Made by a program: the position numbers and the translations under genes. Shown piece after piece: positions 34,098 through 42,387 of a stretch of DNA of 64,000 nt. Position 1 is the first letter of the stretch. Each line of letters opens with the position of its first letter. The stretch comes from Arsenicitalea aurantiaca (GTDB lineage Bacteria > Pseudomonadota > Alphaproteobacteria > Rhizobiales > Devosiaceae): the NCBI RefSeq assembly GCF_003994485.1, contig NZ_RZNJ01000004.1, forward strand, positions 495,785-559,784, written 5' to 3'. The notes under the pieces were generated by a model. It made no database searches and was not told where the DNA came from. It saw nothing but the letters and a program-made list of their open reading frames with translations.

Positions 34098-34234
34098 AGC
34101 TCCTCACCCTTTTCCGACCGCGCCGTACCGCGCCGACACCCCTTGCCCGCACCGACTGGTCCGAAGGCTGGACCGCCCGCGACTGGGCCGACCTGCCTCC
34201 CTACCACCCGGCCGCAGAAGACGCGCGGCGCTGA
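34094..34234 (+). CDS. Tiny protein (46 aa) with RDWADLPPYHP motif
   Basis: The protein starts MKLLTLFRPRRTAPTP and carries RDWADLPPYHP at residues 29-39. It ends soon after with AAEDARR. Its ATG lies inside the stop of the previous gene (ATGA). The motif shared with its neighbour, at a similar distance from the N-terminus, argues that both are real genes. It ends directly against the stop of the convergent extensin-family gene. Confidence 0.6.
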   Translation: MKLLTLFRPRRTAPTPLARTDWSEGWTARDWADLPPYHPAAEDARR

Positions 34235-35122
34235 TCATTCGCAGAGCCGGGCCGTGCAGGTCCGGCCGTGACAGCCCATGTCGAGGTGGAAATGGTCCTC
34301 ATGCAGGGCATTCGCCTCGGGCCCAAGGGTCGTGGTAAACCGCGCGCATGCGGCGCTGTGGGCAAACCGAAGAAGCCGGCCTTCGCTCGAAAGCGGCTCC
34401 TCCCAACCATCGGGCAAAGCAATCGACCGGCCATCCTCGAGTTCGAAGCCTGTGACATCGAGCGCATTGGCAAAGCCGTGCTCGGATAGGAACCCGCTCG
34501 AGGCATTGTTTCGGTTGCGGCAGAAATAGGATGTGCCCACCCGGACGCTCGCAATGCTGCTGTTCTCGCGCGCCTGTGCATAGCCATCGATTTCCGCGAT
34601 CCAGCCCGGCAGCGCGCCGGCCATCGCGCAGTTGAGCGTCACGGCACCCGAAAGCGGTACCATCCGACCATTCGCAAGGACGCCCGTTACCGAGAGCGGT
34701 GAGCGCTCGCCGCAGGCCTCATCTTCGATCGGGGGTAGCATCTCGGCTTCGACGAGGCCCATCAGGACTGCGGGACAGGCGGCCTGGTATACGCGATCGG
34801 GCACATCCGCCACGGCATCGTCGACCGGTTCGTCGGCAGGCTCTGCCACCGGTTCGTCTTGCGGGACCGGCCGCGGCAGCGGGGGGAGATCGTCCGTTGC
34901 GTCCTCGGTTTCGAGGGGCTCGTCGCCCTCCGTTTCGCGGACCTGGTCGTCCTCCACGTCCTCGTCGTCGCTCTCGCCGGTCTCCTCCGCCTCCTCGACC
35001 GCCTCGATCGGCTCTTCGATTACGGTTTCCGGCCGATCGCGCGGAAGTGGCGGGGGCGCCTCCTCCTGAGCGAAGCCTGGGAACGCGATGGCAAGGGCGA
35101 GGAGCACGATGATGGGGCGCAT
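34235..35122 (-). CDS. Extensin-like C-terminal domain protein (secreted)
   Basis: The 295-residue protein has a signal peptide ([19 protein letters not shown]). A long acidic Glu/Asp/Pro linker covers about residues 20-110. The extensin-like C domain (PF06904) follows, with HGFANALDV (His215, Asp222) and [10 protein letters not shown] (His277, His279). H-x6-D plus H-x-H resembles the zinc site of LAS peptidases, so peptidoglycan cleavage is possible but untested for this family. Cys116, 137, 165, 201, 259 and 284 may form disulfides. It is divergent from lepA. Confidence 0.88.
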   Translation of the reverse strand: MRPIIVLLALAIAFPGFAQEEAPPPLPRDRPETVIEEPIEAVEEAEETGESDDEDVEDDQVRETEGDEPLETEDATDDLPPLPRPVPQDEPVAEPADEPVDDAVADVPDRVYQAACPAVLMGLVEAEMLPPIEDEACGERSPLSVTGVLANGRMVPLSGAVTLNCAMAGALPGWIAEIDGYAQARENSSIASVRVGTSYFCRNRNNASSGFLSEHGFANALDVTGFELEDGRSIALPDGWEEPLSSEGRLLRFAHSAACARFTTTLGPEANALHEDHFHLDMGCHGRTCTARLCE

Positions 35123-35230
35123 GGGGCTTCGAACGCGTGCCGGACCCCGAAGTTGCGTATGTCCCGGCGCGCCGCTTTACCGCGCATAAACCATCTTTGC
35201 GCCGCCATGCCCTTCTGCTATCAGCCAGCC

Positions 35231-37036
35231 ATGACCACGCCGCTCAAGAACATCCGCAATTTTTCCATCGTCGCCCATATCGACCATGGCAAATCGACCC
35301 TGGCCGACCGGCTGATCCAGCTGACGGGCGGGCTCGACCTGCGCGAAATGAAATCGCAGGTTCTCGACTCCATGGAGATCGAGCGCGAGCGCGGGATCAC
35401 CATCAAGGCGCAGACGGTGCGGCTGACCTACCGTGCTGCCGATGGCGAGGATTACATCCTCAATCTCATCGACACCCCGGGCCATGTCGACTTCGCCTAT
35501 GAAGTGTCGCGCTCGCTGGCGGCCGTCGAGGGTTCGCTGCTGGTGGTGGATGCATCCCAGGGCGTCGAGGCGCAGACGCTCGCCAACGTCTATCACGCCA
35601 TCGAGGCCGACAACGAGATCGTGCCGGTCCTCAACAAGATCGATCTGCCCGCCGCCGATCCCGACCGCGTCAAGAGCCAGATCGAGGACGTGATCGGCAT
35701 CGATGCGAGCGATGCCGTCGAGATTTCCGCCAAGACCGGCCTCGGCATCGACAAGGTGCTTGAAGCGATCGTCACGCGCCTGCCCGCGCCCAACGGCGAT
35801 ATCACGGCGCCGCTCAAGGCGCTGCTGGTGGACAGCTGGTACGACACCTATCTGGGCGTCGTCGTCCTCATCCGCGTCATCGATGGCACCATCCGCAAGG
35901 GCCAGCGTATCCGCATGATGAATGCGAATGCGGTCTATGAGCTCGACCGCGTAGGCGTGTTCACGCCCAAGCTCGTCGATATCGGGGAATTGGGGCCTGG
36001 CGAGATCGGGTTCTTCACGGCCTCCATCAAGGAGGTGGCCGACACGAACGTCGGGGACACGATCACCGACGACAAGAAGCCGACGGCAGAAGCGCTTCCG
36101 GGCTTCCGGCCGGCGCAGCCGGTGGTCTTCTGCGGCCTCTTCCCTGTCGATGCCAATGATTTCGACGATCTGCGCGCTGCCATGGGCAAGCTCCGGCTCA
36201 ACGATGCGAGCTTCTCGTTCGAGATGGAAACCTCGGCAGCCCTGGGCTTCGGCTTCCGCTGCGGGTTCCTGGGGCTCCTGCACCTCGAGATCATCCAGGA
36301 GCGACTGAGCCGCGAATTCAACCTCGACCTTATCGCGACCGCTCCCTCGGTGGTTTACGAGGTTGAGATGACCAATGGCGACGTGCAGATGCTGCACAAT
36401 CCGGCGGACCTGCCCGACGTCGTCAAGATCGCCGAAATTCGCGAGCCCTGGATTAAGGCGACGATCCTGACGCCCGACGACTATCTCGGCGCGATCCTCA
36501 AGCTCTGCCAGGATCGGCGCGGCATCCAGCGCAATCTCTCCTATGTCGGCAATCGCGCCATGGTCGAGTACGATCTGCCGCTCAACGAAGTCGTCTTCGA
36601 TTTCTACGACCGGCTGAAATCGATCTCCAAGGGCTATGCGAGCTTCGACTACACCCTGTCGGACTATCGCGAGGGCGACCTCGTCAAGCTCTCAGTGCTG
36701 GTCAATTCCGAGCCGGTCGATGCGCTTTCCATGCTCGTCCACCGCTCGGCCGCCGAAGCCCGCGGTCGCGTGATGTGCGAAAAGCTCAAGGAACTGATCC
36801 CGCCGCACCTCTTCGTCATCCCCATCCAAGCGGCGATCGGCGGCAAGATCATCGCGCGCGAGACGGTGCGCGCCATGCGCAAGGACGTGACGGCCAAGTG
36901 CTATGGCGGCGACGCCACGCGTAAGCGCAAGCTTCTTGAAAAGCAGAAGGCCGGCAAGAAGAAGATGCGCCAGTTCGGTTCGGTCGAGATCCCGCAGGAA
37001 GCTTTCATCAAGGCTCTCAAGATGGGTGACAGCTAG
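35231..37036 (+). CDS. lepA: Elongation factor 4 (LepA)
   Basis: The 601-residue GTPase has G1 AHIDHGKST, the switch region [12 protein letters not shown]3 DTPGHVDF, G4 NKID, EF-G-like domains II, III and V, and the LepA-specific C-terminal domain ([20 protein letters not shown]). It acts on ribosomes during translation and initiation, especially under stress. An in-frame ATG at 35207 would add eight residues; neither start has a clear ribosome site. Confidence 0.97.
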   Translation: MTTPLKNIRNFSIVAHIDHGKSTLADRLIQLTGGLDLREMKSQVLDSMEIERERGITIKAQTVRLTYRAADGEDYILNLIDTPGHVDFAYEVSRSLAAVEGSLLVVDASQGVEAQTLANVYHAIEADNEIVPVLNKIDLPAADPDRVKSQIEDVIGIDASDAVEISAKTGLGIDKVLEAIVTRLPAPNGDITAPLKALLVDSWYDTYLGVVVLIRVIDGTIRKGQRIRMMNANAVYELDRVGVFTPKLVDIGELGPGEIGFFTASIKEVADTNVGDTITDDKKPTAEALPGFRPAQPVVFCGLFPVDANDFDDLRAAMGKLRLNDASFSFEMETSAALGFGFRCGFLGLLHLEIIQERLSREFNLDLIATAPSVVYEVEMTNGDVQMLHNPADLPDVVKIAEIREPWIKATILTPDDYLGAILKLCQDRRGIQRNLSYVGNRAMVEYDLPLNEVVFDFYDRLKSISKGYASFDYTLSDYREGDLVKLSVLVNSEPVDALSMLVHRSAAEARGRVMCEKLKELIPPHLFVIPIQAAIGGKIIARETVRAMRKDVTAKCYGGDATRKRKLLEKQKAGKKKMRQFGSVEIPQEAFIKALKMGDS

Positions 37037-37055
37037 TCCGACCCGCCGTTCACGG

Positions 37056-37080
37056 GGAACGGAGCGGGGCTTGATCCGTT
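37056..37080 (+). promoter_or_regulatory. EcfG-type general stress promoter
   Basis: GGAAC (37056-37060), a 16-base spacer and CGTT (37077-37080) match the alphaproteobacterial EcfG consensus GGAAC-N16/17-CGTT exactly. The start of transcription would be about 45 bases before the DUF1236 gene. This implies control by PhyR-NepR-EcfG, whose genes are not in the window. Confidence 0.7.
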
Positions 37081-37130
37081 CATGCTGCCGAGGGGCGGGA
37101 ATCCCTCAACGCAGTAAGGACAAGAACAAG

Positions 37131-37748
37131 ATGCGCAAGTTTCTCCTCGCCGGTGTGGCCATCGCGGCCCTCGGCCTCTCTACTCCCGTACTCGCTCAGA
37201 ACACGGATGGCGCCGCACTTGCCGGTGGTACTGCTGGCGGCGCAGCGGGCGGCACGATCGGCTTCCTCGTCGGCGGCCCGCTGGGCGCTATCGTTGGTGG
37301 TTTTGCTGGCGCCGTGCTTGGCGCAGAGGCGACCGTCTCGGCAGCGTCGGTCGAATACGCCGCTCGCAATCCGGTCGATCCGATCTATCTCGAGACGGCA
37401 ATCGAGCCGGGCTTCGTCGTCGATGCGAGCGTAACGGTGTACCCGATCGAGGGTGATGACCAGTTCGGCTATTTCTATGCCAACAACCGGGTCTACATCG
37501 TGGATCTTGCCAGCCGCGAGGTTGTGCAGTCGCCCGGCTATGCCATCCCGGAAGCCTCTGTCGCCTACATCCAGGCCAATCCGCGTGACGCCGTCATCAT
37601 CGAAGGCGACATCGCCCCGGGCTTCGTCATTGATCCGGCGGTCGAACTCGTGCCGATCCCCGATGATCCGGCTTATGCCTATGTCTACATCAACGACCGG
37701 CCGGCCTTGGTCGACACCTGGACGCGCACCGTGGTCTGGATCGGCTGA
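37131..37748 (+). CDS. DUF1236 family secreted protein
   Basis: The 205-residue protein has a signal peptide (MRKFLLAGVAIAALGLSTPVLAQ). A Gly/Ala-rich stretch at about residues 27-65 (GGTAGGAAGGTIGFLVGGP) could insert in or span a membrane like a glycine-zipper. Two DUF1236 repeats follow: IEPGFVVDASVTVYPIEGDD and IAPGFVIDPAVELVPIPDDP, each with a Tyr-rich strand after it. Function is unknown. An EcfG-type promoter lies upstream and a strong terminator downstream. Confidence 0.85.
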   Translation: MRKFLLAGVAIAALGLSTPVLAQNTDGAALAGGTAGGAAGGTIGFLVGGPLGAIVGGFAGAVLGAEATVSAASVEYAARNPVDPIYLETAIEPGFVVDASVTVYPIEGDDQFGYFYANNRVYIVDLASREVVQSPGYAIPEASVAYIQANPRDAVIIEGDIAPGFVIDPAVELVPIPDDPAYAYVYINDRPALVDTWTRTVVWIG

Positions 37749-37770
37749 TCCAGTATCAGCAGCATTTCAG

Positions 37771-37797
37771 AAGGGCCGCCAAGCGCGGCCCTTTTTC
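37771..37797 (+). terminator. Rho-independent terminator after the DUF1236 gene
   Basis: AAGGGCCGC pairs with GCGGCCCTT (core GGGCCGC 37773-37779 with GCGGCCC 37785-37791) around a 5-base loop. A run of five T follows. Confidence 0.88.
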
Positions 37798-37812
37798 GTT
37801 TCTGGCTGCCTA

Positions 37813-37841
37813 TTGTCCAAAAGAGCCAAATCGGCTCTAGT
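37813..37841 (+). promoter_or_regulatory. Promoter with palindromic operator for phd-doc
   Basis: TTGTCC (37813-37818) and TCTAGT (37836-37841) are spaced by 17 bases, a sigma-70-type promoter. The spacer holds AGAGCC-N5-GGCTCT (37822-37838), a perfect two-fold site reaching into the -10. Phd-type antitoxins repress their own operons by binding such palindromes, so this is the likely operator. Confidence 0.5.
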
Positions 37842-37866
37842 GTGCTGGCGTCAGAGGACACTCGGG

Positions 37867-38103
37867 ATGATCGATTTCACAGCCACCGATGCCAAGAACA
37901 AGTTCGGTCTGCTGATCGACACCGCGCGCACCGAACCGGTACGCATCCACAAGAATGGCCGCGATGTCGCCATCGTACTGTCACCGGTAGAATATGCGCG
38001 CCTGCTTGAAAATGCGGGGCCGCGCGTCAACCCGCTCGTCGAACGTCTCCACGCCGAGAGCGTTCAGCGCCGCCGTATTGTCTACGAAACATTGGCCCAA
38101 TAG
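37867..38103 (+). CDS. phd: Phd/YefM-family antitoxin
   Basis: The 78-residue protein has the Phd/YefM DNA-binding and dimer domain: MIDFTATDAKNKFGLLIDTARTEPVRI, then NGRDVAIVLSPVEYARLL. A C-terminal tail (HAESVQRRRIVYETLAQ) should fold on the toxin. It probably neutralises the adjacent Doc-like protein and represses the operon at the palindrome upstream. The toxin gene begins 2 bases after its stop. Confidence 0.88.
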   Translation: MIDFTATDAKNKFGLLIDTARTEPVRIHKNGRDVAIVLSPVEYARLLENAGPRVNPLVERLHAESVQRRRIVYETLAQ

Positions 38104-38105
38104 CG

Positions 38106-38483
38106 ATGGTCGCCTACCTCTCGCTCAAGGATGCGCTCCACATCCACTCCGAGCAGATCCGCCTGTTCGGCGGAGAGCCGGGCGTGCGGGACATGGGGCT
38201 CGTTGAAGCAGCGCTGCTCCGGCCGCAGACGGGTCACTACGCAGACCTTCTCGAGGAGGCGGCTGCGCTCTGGGAAAGCCTGACGCTGGGCCGCGGGTTC
38301 GTCGATGCGAACAAGCGCGTGGCATTTGCCTGCGTCGACGTCTTTTTAGGATTGAACGACGCGGTTCTCGAGGCCGATGACTACATGGTCGTTGCTTTCA
38401 TCGACCAGCACCTCGACGCTGGAACGTTCTCGAAATCTGTGCTCGAGGAATGGCTGCTGCGCCATGTCCGCCTGATCCGGTAA
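38106..38483 (+). CDS. doc: Doc-family toxin with altered Fic motif
   Basis: The 125-residue protein matches Doc of the Fic superfamily (HIHSEQIRLFGGEPGVRDMGLVEAA; LEADDYMVVAFIDQHLDAGT). Doc phosphorylates EF-Tu and arrests translation. The Fic loop should read HxFxxxNKR; here it is RGFVDANKR, so the catalytic His is Arg63 (codon CGC at 38292-38294). Asn69, Lys70 and Arg71 are kept. A single G-to-A change would restore His. The toxin may be inactive, which would allow the pair to persist only as a regulator, or this position may be wrong in the assembly. Confidence 0.85.
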   Translation: MVAYLSLKDALHIHSEQIRLFGGEPGVRDMGLVEAALLRPQTGHYADLLEEAAALWESLTLGRGFVDANKRVAFACVDVFLGLNDAVLEADDYMVVAFIDQHLDAGTFSKSVLEEWLLRHVRLIR

Positions 38484-38557
38484 CAATTCCTGCTGAACTG
38501 GCCGTTAACTTGGGTTAATCTCAACCTCGGCAATCGAGCCTTGGGGAGGAAGAAGCC

Positions 38558-38926
38558 ATGGCGCATCAGTTCAGGATCGTATCGGGTAAGTCTGGCGAGT
38601 TTATCGTTCGCTTCGTATACAACAGCGAGATCATGGTCTGGTCGGAGGGCTATAAGGCCAAAGCCAGCGCGCGCAACTGTATCGAGTCGGTAAAGAAGAA
38701 CGCTCCGGGTGCCGCGATTTTCGATCTTTCAGGGGATGAAACGCCCAAAGGCTATCGCTTTGAAATCGTCCCGAGCCGCGACGGTCAGCACTTCGTACGT
38801 TTCGTTGCAGCCAATGGCGAGACCATGATGCGCTCCGAAACCTACACCGCCAAGGCCAGCGCCCGAAACTGTGTGGCGTCCATCCAGCGCAATGCACCGG
38901 AGGCAGCGGTGCTTGAAGAGATCTGA
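38558..38926 (+). CDS. YegP/DUF1508 family protein, two repeats
   Basis: The 122-residue protein consists of two DUF1508 repeats. FRIVSGKSGEFIVRF with KAKASARNCIESVKKNAP is followed by FEIVPSRDGQHFVRF with TAKASARNCVASIQRNAP. The family forms a small beta-rich fold; its role is unknown, but such proteins are often made in stress or stationary phase. A good ribosome site (GGGGAGGAAG) precedes the ATG. It is convergent with the DUF2934 gene. Confidence 0.88.
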   Translation: MAHQFRIVSGKSGEFIVRFVYNSEIMVWSEGYKAKASARNCIESVKKNAPGAAIFDLSGDETPKGYRFEIVPSRDGQHFVRFVAANGETMMRSETYTAKASARNCVASIQRNAPEAAVLEEI

Positions 38927-38990
38927 ACGCAACGCCTCGTCGCTGCACGTCTTCATCAAGCGAAAGGCTTGACCGGCTCGAATGCCGCCC

Positions 38991-39008
38991 GCCGCCAGCG
39001 CTGGCGGC
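38991..39008. terminator. Perfect 18-base palindrome between convergent genes
   Basis: GCCGCCAGCGCTGGCGGC reads the same on both strands and is flanked by AATGC and GCATT. It lies between the YegP-like and DUF2934 genes and may work as a two-way terminator without a T-run, or as a protein-binding site. Confidence 0.35.
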
Positions 39009-39088
39009 AGCATTCACTAGCTTCTTGCGGCCCTGCGGCGATCGCTGGTCATGCCCTGCTTCGGCACAAGACCAGCGCCGAGCCAACT

Positions 39089-39289
39089 TCAGCGTCCGCG
39101 TGTTTTTCCAGAGCCGAGCGCATCGGGAGACAATGGCGCTCCATTGGCCTCGCTACCGGTCGCGCCGGCGTCCGCGAACTCGGCTTCGGCGCGTTGCCAG
39201 TGTTCGTGCTCGCGACCATCGGGATAGCCTTCTTCTTCCCAGAGCTCATATGCGCGCTTGCGAATTTCCTCGTCGCGTTCCTTTTGCAT
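39089..39289 (-). CDS. DUF2934 family small protein
   Basis: The 66-residue protein begins MQKERDEEIRKRAYELWEEE and continues GYPDGREHEHWQRAEAEF, the DUF2934 signature. The acidic, charged N-terminal helix and absence of catalytic motifs suggest a protein-binding or desiccation-type role; function is unknown. GAGGAGA lies 6 bases before the ATG. Upstream, a weak EcfG-like site (GGAGC-N16-CGTT on the minus strand, 39344 to 39320) suggests stress control, with one mismatch. It is divergent from the histidine kinase gene. Confidence 0.85.
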   Translation of the reverse strand: MQKERDEEIRKRAYELWEEEGYPDGREHEHWQRAEAEFADAGATGSEANGAPLSPDALGSGKTRGR

Positions 39290-39507
39290 CTCTGTCTCCT
39301 CATCACGCGGGCAAGGACAAACGCTGCTTCGCCCTCTTGGCTCCTTTGGCATGGAGAGCCGGGCCGCACATTGATCTCGGTTAAATCGAGCGCGTCGCGT
39401 ACGGCTTCGTACTGTGTCTGGTTCGGCCACATTCAGCTCGTTAACGTCCTCCCAAGTTGAACTCGCGCATTCGGCACGACGGGTGCCCACCGCATGTCGG
39501 AGCAGGA

Positions 39508-41415
39508 ATGTCTCTAGGGATTATCCAGGCGCGGCCCATGCCGCGTCTCAGACACCTCGTTGATGCGCTCGATGAGGACATTCGCTTGGCCAGCGATGGC
39601 CAGGCCCTGCGGAGGCTCGTCGTCATCCGCTTGCGGCAGGCTCTCGGCATATCTCAACTCGCCTTGCTCGAGCCCGACGGCCAGGACCGCCTGGTCCTGA
39701 CCGCGCTTGCTTCGGAAGGCGCGCTTCCCCCGCCGCCCCAGCACTATCCCATGATGGGGCCATATCCCGCCTTGGATCGCGCTTCGGCGAGCTTCCGCAT
39801 TGATTGGTCGATAAATGGCAGGCTGGCCGCAGCCATTCTCCTGCGCACCCTGAGCCCGCGACTTTGGGACGAGGAAATGCGTGATGTGGTGCGCTCGGTG
39901 CTCGAGCGGCTCTGGTTCGCCCTGCAGCGGATTGATGCGGAGGCGCGCCTCGCCACGCTGCGCCTGCGGCAGAGTCAGATCCTGCGGCTCACCGACCATC
40001 TGGCGCGGATCAAGGATCCGGACGCTGTTGCCGGCGCGGCGCTGGATTTTCTCGCGCCGGTAATCGGAGCTGTGCAACTGGGGTTCATAGCGGAGGATCC
40101 CGAGCCGCGGCTTGCTGCATGGCGCGTGCACAACCCCGCTGGCGGCCCCCTCGATGAAGCTGATTTCGCTTCTCTGGTCGAGTGGATCCACGGCATTCGG
40201 ATCGCGCGTTTTGAGACGAGAGCGATGCCGGACCTCTGGAGGAGCAGCGCGGGGCCGGACCACGTCACGGTTGTTCCGGCAAGTGCCGGCGCGCAGCGCT
40301 GCGGGCTCTTCGTCCTTCTCCATTCCGCGCCCCTGACCGATTGCGCCGACCTCAGGGCCCTTTTGGAGGACGGCGCAACGCGTGCAGCCGATGCCATCCT
40401 GCGGGCCCGCAACGCCCGCGCGCTGGCCGCGCGGGCCGAGGCCCAGCATGCAGCCGAGGAGCGGCTTCTCACGCTCATCGAGAACATACCCCAGCTCGTC
40501 TGGCGCGCGGTCGATGACGGGCAATGGCGATGGGCAAGCCGTCAGTGGATGGAGTTCACCGGTCTTTCGGCAGAGCAGAGCATGGGCCATGGCTGGCTGG
40601 CCGCGGTGCATCCTGATGACTGCGCTGCGGCCCGGGCTGCCTGGCGGCAGGCCGCCAACACAGGCGCCATGCTCGCCATGGACGGGCGGATCTACGACGT
40701 TGCGGAAAAGCGCTATCGCTGGTTCCAGACCCGGGCCAGAGCGGTGCGCGGGCCGGATGGGGGGATCGAATGGCTCGGAACATCCACAGACGTCGACGAA
40801 CTGGTACGGCTGCGCGACCGGCAGCAGGTGCTCGTTTCGGAGTTGCAGCATCGAACGCGCAATCTCCTTGGAGTCGTGCGTTCGATCGGCCGCCAGCTGA
40901 TGACCTCGAGCGACAGCATGGAGTGCTTCCGCCCGCGATTTGAAGATCGGCTCGGCGCCATTGCGCGGGTGCAGGGACTGCTGTCGCGGTCCGATGCGAC
41001 CGAGGTGACGCTCGAAGAGCTGATTGCAATGGAGCTGGGGGCGGTCGGGCAGCGGAACGCCCAGAACGCAGTACTCTCCGGCCCGAAAGTGGCACTCCCT
41101 GCACGGGCGGTACAGATCCTCGCCCTGGCGCTGCACGAGCTGGCAACCAACGCTCTCAAATACGGCGCCTTCAATGCGCGGGGTGGCAAGCTGTCGGTAA
41201 CCTGGCGTACCGAGCAAGTCGAGGCGGTGCCGCGCCTCTTCATCGAATGGATCGAAGTCTGTCCCGAGGGCGTTGGCCATGAGCCGGACATTGAGCGACG
41301 GGGCTATGGCCGGGAGCTCATAGAGAAGGCGCTGCCCTACCAGCTCAGTGCCGAGACCAGCTTCTACCTGACCGGGCATGGTGTCCGCTGCACCATCCTC
41401 GTGCCGCTGGTGTGA
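39508..41415 (+). CDS. PAS-domain HWE-family sensor histidine kinase
   Basis: The 635-residue protein has a GAF-like N-terminal region (about residues 15-310), a PAS domain with PAC (about 315-435; LVWRAVDDGQWRWASRQWMEF, WLAAVHPDD, WFQTRARAV) and an HWE/HisKA_2 kinase core. The phosphoacceptor is His448 in ELQHRTRNLLGVVRSIGRQ and the N-box is LALHELATNALKYGAF. No membrane segment is seen, so it senses a cytoplasmic signal. HWE kinases often feed the general stress response of alphaproteobacteria. It is followed by two response regulators, its likely partners. Confidence 0.92.
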   Translation: MSLGIIQARPMPRLRHLVDALDEDIRLASDGQALRRLVVIRLRQALGISQLALLEPDGQDRLVLTALASEGALPPPPQHYPMMGPYPALDRASASFRIDWSINGRLAAAILLRTLSPRLWDEEMRDVVRSVLERLWFALQRIDAEARLATLRLRQSQILRLTDHLARIKDPDAVAGAALDFLAPVIGAVQLGFIAEDPEPRLAAWRVHNPAGGPLDEADFASLVEWIHGIRIARFETRAMPDLWRSSAGPDHVTVVPASAGAQRCGLFVLLHSAPLTDCADLRALLEDGATRAADAILRARNARALAARAEAQHAAEERLLTLIENIPQLVWRAVDDGQWRWASRQWMEFTGLSAEQSMGHGWLAAVHPDDCAAARAAWRQAANTGAMLAMDGRIYDVAEKRYRWFQTRARAVRGPDGGIEWLGTSTDVDELVRLRDRQQVLVSELQHRTRNLLGVVRSIGRQLMTSSDSMECFRPRFEDRLGAIARVQGLLSRSDATEVTLEELIAMELGAVGQRNAQNAVLSGPKVALPARAVQILALALHELATNALKYGAFNARGGKLSVTWRTEQVEAVPRLFIEWIEVCPEGVGHEPDIERRGYGRELIEKALPYQLSAETSFYLTGHGVRCTILVPLV

Positions 41416-41465
41416 GGCTTTTCGATCGGCTGGCTCTGGGGCAGTTGCAATGAGAGGATCGTGTC

Positions 41466-41870
41466 ATGAATGGACAAGCGAGGCCACGCATTCTGCTCGT
41501 CGAGGACGACTACTTCCTTGCCCAGGAGCTTGCGCGAGACCTGACCTCTGCCGGGGCAGAGATCGTCGGTTTTGCCCCGACGCTTGAACGCGCGACCGCG
41601 ATTGCCGACGGAGATGCCGAAATTGACGGCGCCGTGCTCGACATCAATCTGCGGGATCGCACGGTCTTCCCTGCCATTGAAGGCCTGCGTCTGCGCGGCG
41701 TGCCCGTCGTCTTCGTCACCGGATATGACGATGCCATCGTTCCCGAACGCTATCGGGACATTCCTCGGCTCACCAAGCCAGCCGATCCTGCCTGCATCAT
41801 GGTCGCTCTGAACGAACAGCGATCGCGCACTCCTGTGCGCACCCAGATGCGAAAGGTTGAAGACAGATGA
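41466..41870 (+). CDS. Single-domain response regulator
   Basis: The 134-residue protein is only a receiver domain. It has LLVEDDYFLAQEL (acidic pocket), Asp59 in GAVLDINLRD, the switch Thr in VVFVTGYDD and the Lys in RLTKPAD. There is no output domain, so it probably passes phosphate on or acts by binding. FVTGYD is close to the FATGY motif of alphaproteobacterial stress regulators. Its stop overlaps the next start by 4 bases. Confidence 0.92.
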   Translation: MNGQARPRILLVEDDYFLAQELARDLTSAGAEIVGFAPTLERATAIADGDAEIDGAVLDINLRDRTVFPAIEGLRLRGVPVVFVTGYDDAIVPERYRDIPRLTKPADPACIMVALNEQRSRTPVRTQMRKVEDR

Positions 41871-42379
41871 CCCACGACTTTCCGACCACGATCGATCTCA
41901 CAGGCCGACGCATCCTCGTTGTTGAAGACGATTACGCGCTCGCGCGCGAGCTTTGCGCGGACCTGAAGCGGCATGGCGCGACCGTCCTCGGTCCCGCGCC
42001 AACCTCCTATTATGCGATCAACCTGATGATGGGGCGGCGAGGCATCGACAGTGCGATCCTCGATATCGGGCTGCACGGGCAGGAGGTTTACGATCTCGCC
42101 GATCTGTTGCGTCGGCAGGGCGTGCCGATGGTTTTCGCCACAGGCTATGGCGAGCACGACATTCTGGCGGCTTTCCGCAACGAGCCGCGTCTGCAAAAGC
42201 CGGTGCTCACCAATGAGCTCGTGACCCTTCTGGACCGCCTCATGCGAGGCAAAGGCATCACCGCTTCTGTTGCAGTGCAGCCTGTCGAGCTCGTCACCGC
42301 CCAAGCCCAATCGCTCGACATGTCTCTGGAAGACCGCTGGGGGCGGATTGTCGGGCGCGCCATGCGGATGACGAGCTGA
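41867..42379 (+). CDS. Single-domain response regulator, FATGUY type
   Basis: The 170-residue protein has a receiver domain (LVVEDDYALARELC; Asp66 in AILDIGLHG; VFATGYGEHD; LQKPVLT) and a C-terminal tail of about 40 residues with no recognised domain. The sequence PMVFATGYG matches the FATGUY family, in which Caulobacter MrrA and Sphingomonas SdrG relay phosphate from HWE kinases to the general stress response. Co-location with an HWE kinase supports this. It is second of two co-translated regulators. Confidence 0.92.
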   Translation: MTHDFPTTIDLTGRRILVVEDDYALARELCADLKRHGATVLGPAPTSYYAINLMMGRRGIDSAILDIGLHGQEVYDLADLLRRQGVPMVFATGYGEHDILAAFRNEPRLQKPVLTNELVTLLDRLMRGKGITASVAVQPVELVTAQAQSLDMSLEDRWGRIVGRAMRMTS

Positions 42380-42387
42380 GCCCTTGG

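Noticed and set aside
37749..38557. Mobile island carrying the toxin-antitoxin pair
   Set aside because: The pair has slightly less extreme GC than its neighbours, but there is no integrase, transposase, direct repeat or tRNA end.
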